Positions 59,600-64,000 of a stretch of 64,000 bases of DNA are shown here, one piece after another. The position numbers were made by a program, and so were the translations under genes. The notes beneath the pieces are model-generated. The model did no database searches. It worked only from the letters and a program-made list of their open reading frames with translations, and had not been told where the DNA came from. The DNA comes from Panax quinquefolius (taxonomy: Eukaryota; Streptophyta; Magnoliopsida; Apiales; Araliaceae), in assembly GCA_020205615.1 (NCBI GenBank), contig CM035171.1:12366625-12430624 (forward strand), written 5' to 3'. The first letter of the stretch is position 1. Each line of letters begins with the position of its first letter.

Positions 59600-60740
59600 G
59601 TCGCCCTCGAAATTTACGTACGTACCTGGTATACCGAACAGGTGAGGATACCTTGACTTCATTTCAGATTCTAACTCTTGAGGTATAACCCTTGAGTGTT
59701 GGATACGATTCTTCTTATCCAAGATTTTAACACGAGATCTCTTACGTTAAATTATCCGCTATCTCGTCCGATTCTAAATTAATAATGTGGTTCGGGTCAT
59801 CCACATATTTATGTAACATCGATCGTAAAAAAAGTTCAACACGCAACATACTTGGCGGTAAAACGAGTCTATAGCCACGCCTCCTACTTCATCGAGGATT
59901 TCAAATGGGCCAATTAAATCGAGGGTTGAGATTTCTTTCTTCGTCGATTCTTGCTTCTAGAATAACGCCTCTTGAACCTTCTTCTTCACATTCATTCATC
60001 ACCGAGTATGTAGCTTGAGCGGCTTTAACTTTATCGATTAAAGTCGATTCTACTCAGATATTCGCTTATCTTCACTTGGGTTCTTAGAGTCTTTAACTCT
60101 ATCTTCATCATTTGTAAGTCGTATTTAAATGGGCCTTTGTGTTAACAACATCGCACTCAGAACGCATACGATCTTCTACTCAACGCGCCGCCTACCATGT
60201 TCGCTTTCCCACGATGGTATTGAATGGTACGATCGTAATCTTCAATGACTTGAGCCAACGTATTTGGCGCATATTACGCTCGCTTTAAGTAAAGAAATAT
60301 TTGAGGGTTTTAGAAATGGGTTTTGTCTTCGTGATCAATACAAAATTCGATTTCACGCCTAGGGTAAAGCTAGGAAGTCTTCATGAATACGTCCAAGAAA
60401 TTTATTAACGATAGAAATATCATTCAAAACTCACACTCTCATCCAAGACTTGGATAAGACGTCACATTGATACCAACTCGTGACTTCTATCCCTTAACCT
60501 AGATAAGACCTCACAATGATACCTATCAACTTGTCATCGTCATTCACGACGTCGCTTACTGAAAAGTCCGCGGCTTTGCATTTCTACACCAGGAAGTCAT
60601 CAACAAAAGGATCGGGGCTCTTTACTTATGGCTTGATATGACAATGATTGAATTTAGTGATTTGGTTGCTTGAATTCGCATAATAGGTTGGTTAGGAATA
60701 TAAAAGCTATCAACCTTACGAAAAACATGATGAGTAGTTA
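59600..60740 (-). pseudogene. E5 pol remnant with RT core and integrase deleted
   Basis: Minus strand after the protease. Text equivalent to the start of the RT region (IDHEDKTHF, near 60335) joins directly to RNase H text (LKYFF equivalent, near 60300). This continues through the end of RNase H (QYHRGKANMVG, ALSRR at about 60225-60180). After about 60100 it jumps to the pol C-terminal tail (GPFEILDEVG at about 59915, NLT and LDKKN equivalents to 59640). So the catalytic RT core, including the Asp pair, and the whole integrase are gone. A duplicated phrase around 60465-60535 (GATAAGACSTCACA) lies within it. Confidence 0.78.
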
Positions 60741-60749
60741 ACCAATCGT

Positions 60750-61117
60750 TTAAAAAAAAACCACATCAAAGGCAAGCATTTTCAAAGAGATAAGATCGAC
60801 AGGTAACGTGAAAGTGTCGATTTGAATCAAACAAGATTTATAAACAGTGGAGGTAACGAAGGTTTCTCCCAATGGAGTTTCAATAGATAAATCAAAGTTT
60901 AACTTCTCCGGAGTTAAGTACAAATATTGAACACAACTAGGTGAAATAAAAGAGTGAGTAGAATCCCAGATTCTAACACGGTATAGACTTAGTAAAGAGC
61001 TTATAATTAACTTACCCGTGATAATTTTATTCGTGTTCCTCGTCACGAGAAAAAAAAACTTCTCTCTTAAACTACTGGCTTTTGTCTTGTGGGGGACATC
61101 CTTTGGCATCACTATCC
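60750..61117 (-). pseudogene. E5 protease domain
   Basis: Retropepsin-type aspartic protease that would process Gag-Pol. A frame at 61178-60750 contains DSTHSFISPSC (DSG-T-HSFIS in relatives, two residues lost) near 60960, then the PEKLNFDLSIETPLGE and LPVDLISLKMLAFDVV text of the family. It ends in a poly-T frame change at 60749. It is offset in frame from gag by overlap at 61118-61178. Confidence 0.75.
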
Positions 61118-62228
61118 CTAAGTTAGACTTGACTTCACCATACGACAAAATTGAGCTAGGTGACCTTCTCTTCCGCAATTAAAACACGCTTTGGATTGTT
61201 GCGTACGGTTTAGACGGATGTGTCCCTCTTGTCGCATTTGAAACATACGGACCGATGGGCGCTCTTCTTCCTTTGAAACAGTCTTTGGTGCCGAAAGCGT
61301 CTTCACGCCATTGTTGAACCTTCTCTTCTTAAAATGTCCATTCTTATTATCCTGACCATGATTACCACCGAAATGGTTACCATTCTTGGCATGATAATAT
61401 CCCCCACGATGGTTATCGTTGTTTTGATGACCATTGCCACCGGTATGATTATTATCGTGTTGTTGGTCGTTGCATTTTGGTTGTGTTGACTCGTTATCGT
61501 GCTCCAATAATTGAGCCCTATTCACAACATCTGAATATAAACAAAGTTTGTGAGAAATGAGGTATTGACGTATATCGGGTTTCAAACCTCGCAAAAATAT
61601 TCGCTTCATTCGCTCTTCATTATCGACCAAATGGGATGCAAACCGGGATAACTCCGCAAACTTAGCCTCGTACTGCGACACGGTCATATTATTTTGCTCC
61701 AGCTTCATGAATTCTACCTCCTTCATGTGACGAATACTTTCAGGAAAGTACTTGTCGTTGAATAATTCTTGAACTTCTCCCAAGACATCTTGAGTCGCCA
61801 GTCAGAGTACGCTTCTGATTCCCACCAATGATCTCCTTCTTCACGCAACATAAAGGTGGCAAAGGGAACCTTGTGCTCTCGGAGCATCCCAAGACATCAA
61901 ATATCTTGGTGATCTGCTTTAACCACGCCTCCTTTAAGTAGTTACGGCTTTCCCAAAAACTCCGGTGGTCCCAGCTCTTGAATTGCTTAGCGGTGACCAA
62001 CCGTGGTTTGCCATTGTTTCCTCCTCAGTATTATGAGCGGGGAGCCGCCTTCACCGATGTTGCATGAATTCCAAAAGCTCTTAAACGTCTGGTCGTTCGT
62101 TAATTGATCGGTGTTGTTGTTTACGGAGGATTATCGTCATCCACATGCACATTGTTCCGATTATTGATCTATGGAGAATCAATACTCTCACATGCTCCAT
62201 TGCTTATCTCAACATTTTCGGATGCCAT
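61118..62228 (-). pseudogene. E5 gag with a long open C-terminal half
   Basis: Structural capsid/nucleocapsid protein of the retrotransposon. It starts at ATG 62228 (MASENVEISNGACESIDSP, then a stop). The second half is open for 222 codons at 61783-61118: retrotransposon-gag domain (ELFNDKYFPESIR, LFLRGLKPDIR equivalents), a long Asn/His/Gly-rich linker (residues ~96-150), a first knuckle that has lost its Cys residues (MFQMRQEGHIRLN) and a perfect second CCHC knuckle CFNCGREGHLAQFC near residue 200. This is the longest open gag stretch of all copies in the window. Confidence 0.85.
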
Positions 62229-62397
62229 TTTCAAATACCGCCACAAAACAAGGGTTAATTAACATATCACATATTATCTCTATATCGTGACCGACCAATT
62301 AAATATCAAATAAACTTAGGTAGGTCATACTAGCGAAGGAATTCCCCGCCTCTCCCTCCTAGTTCTATTCTCACATCCTGCCAGGATCATATCCTAA

Positions 62398-62411
62398 GCT
62401 TTGATACCAAC
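62398..62411 (-). other. E5 primer-binding site
   Basis: TTGGTATCAAAGC on the minus strand, directly after the LTR; closest of the family copies to TGGTATCAGAGC. Confidence 0.78.
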
Positions 62412-62412
62412 C

Positions 62413-64000
62413 GTGACGCCCCTAGAAATTAGGTATACATCACTCATCTTGGGTCGCCAGACATACGTGGTACGTAATTCAAATACAACTTACTTAATAC
62501 AACTGTCAGGTATACAATACGACAAAAACATAAACCGTGAGTTTGAATACAAATATTATCTACTAGAGATTATGCAAACTCAAAAGGAGTCCCCATTACA
62601 ATTATTATCACACTTATTTCACGTAAATAGTGAGGACTACTAATGCTATCCTCTCGACCATCACTCCGCTTCTCCGACTCGTCCCCAAATTTATATTCTC
62701 ATTTCAAGAGAATAAGTTGAAAGAAAGGGTGAGCTCAACTAGCCCAAAGAAGAAATATTATGACTAAGATAATGCAAAATAATTTATCGTTAGCCTTCAA
62801 CAACAATGTTAAATTGATAAAATATAATAAATATCAAGTTTAACCTGCGGTGAACAAGAATCCATTAAAAAAGTCAAGTAGAGAATGAAATCTACTATCT
62901 TTTATGATTTAAAAAGTTTTCATCACTTTTATCATTGAGACTCATTTCAATAAATAATCCACAACATTAAATCATCCCCGCACTACGTGCCAAGTATATT
63001 CTTTAAGATCACGACCACGAATTATCCACGACCACTGGCCAAAGATAATCGTGTTTTCAACTATCCCTGATCACGCCATAAAATAATTCATCTTTGCACC
63101 TTGGCGAAGAGAATCCATAGCCATAATCATACCAAAAATTGTCCATCAATGCATTACGGGCCAACGAGGACTTTTTTTTCCACATCATTTGTAACATTAC
63201 GGTTACGATTATATAGAATAATTTCAGTCATAATCATACCAAGTCCATCTACGCACTACTGCACCACAAATGATTTTCAACATAATATAAAACATGAGGA
63301 TGATGATGATGATGATATAAGAATTCAATAAAACAAGTTCAAGAATTAATTTGTCCAGAACCAATAACGTCCAAATTGTCAACACGATCTTCTTTGTAGA
63401 GTAAAATTCAAGAATGCTCGTAATAATATTTCCACGAAAAGATATTTGGATGAAGCCTTGAAATATCGAGGATATTCCACTAATTTCATGGAGTATAAAG
63501 TCAAAATTTTAATCAACCGAGTATAATACCGAATGGAATAACAAAAGATATCACCACGCATGTAGATTGCATGTAGGCGGTTATTTCAACAGAATAATAA
63601 TAGCGGAACCAGGTCGGGGTGAAATTCACACCGACGGGATGTTCCAACAAAATAATAAATGCGAATAATAAATGATGGAACCAGTCCCACCAGATATACA
63701 GATGCATGATATTCCGGCGTAATAATAAAGACGGAATAATAATAAAATGGAACCAGTCCCACAGATAGATGATGCATGAACCGAGATATTTCGACGTAAT
63801 AATAAAGATGAATAATAGTAACAATAAAGAAATGGAATAATGTAAGTTCTCTTTGAATACAAAAGAATAATATCCCTTACCGTAAAATAATACTGCTTGA
63901 TATAAAGAGTAAGTGAAGTAGTAAACTTTTCTTTCTATCTCTATATAGTCTCTCTATAGTTTCTTTCTCTAGAGTTCGTTGAATTTGTAAGAAAATAATG
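62413..64000 (-). repeat. E5 5' LTR (continues beyond the right edge)
   Basis: On the plus strand it starts GTGACGCCCC (LTR end on the minus strand). It matches 42355-43703 and then 58520 onward, which shows what the split LTR looked like before the insertion. The LTR start and the outer target duplication lie beyond 64000. Confidence 0.85.

Overview
The window is nuclear DNA of a flowering plant, almost certainly a eudicot. The evidence is AT-rich intergenic DNA, genes with many short exons and GT-AG introns, an ARF-like GTPase and a CONSTANS-like gene of plant type, and a dense nest of plant Ty3/gypsy and Ty1/copia LTR retrotransposons. I cannot name the species. No bacterial, organellar, rRNA, tRNA or CRISPR feature was seen.

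Layout. (1) 1-8400: an ARL1-type small GTPase gene on the minus strand. Seven coding exons are visible (one of 19 nt) and the last lies off the left edge. Its 4.3-kb third intron holds a non-autonomous LTR element (4178-7349, TSD CTAGA) whose right LTR was hit twice by TRIM elements. (2) 8400-20066: a gene-poor stretch with a Mutator-type MITE (9308-9493, 9-bp TSD), a decayed GMC-oxidoreductase (mandelonitrile lyase/HOTHEAD-like) pseudogene (9843-11345, minus), a probable copia LTR scrap, a Helitron candidate (12807-14866), TA microsatellites, hAT-like MITEs and a long purine-only tract. (3) 20067-34488: a Ty3/gypsy element of chromovirus (probably Tekay/Del) type with 2.66-kb LTRs, called E1. 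Its 5' LTR is split by a truncated relative in reverse orientation (21458-25721, E2). (4) 34498-36479: a MITE, then an intact two-exon COL5-type B-box/CCT transcription factor gene, the best-preserved gene in the window. (5) 37031-41171: a Ty1/copia element on the minus strand with 258-bp LTRs and perfect TSD AGATA. (6) 42355-64000: a second gypsy family on the minus strand (E5). Its 3' LTR was split by a 14.8-kb plus-strand tandem LTR-INT-LTR-INT-LTR array (43704-58519, E3/E4). The 5' LTR of E5 runs off the right edge.

Only ARL1 (membrane traffic at the Golgi) and the COL5-like regulator look like working cellular genes. About 60 percent of the window is mobile DNA. The transposition order can be read from the nesting: E5 before the E3/E4 array, E1 before E2, and the ARL1-intron element before its two TRIMs. 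Observations that go beyond routine annotation are a small array of perfect-stem hairpins in the transcribed part of the gypsy LTR, varying in number between LTR copies; short LTRs in the tandem array that share a deletion removing the TATA box; and an indel pattern in the gypsy copies that could be either decay or uncorrected base-calling at methylated cytosines.
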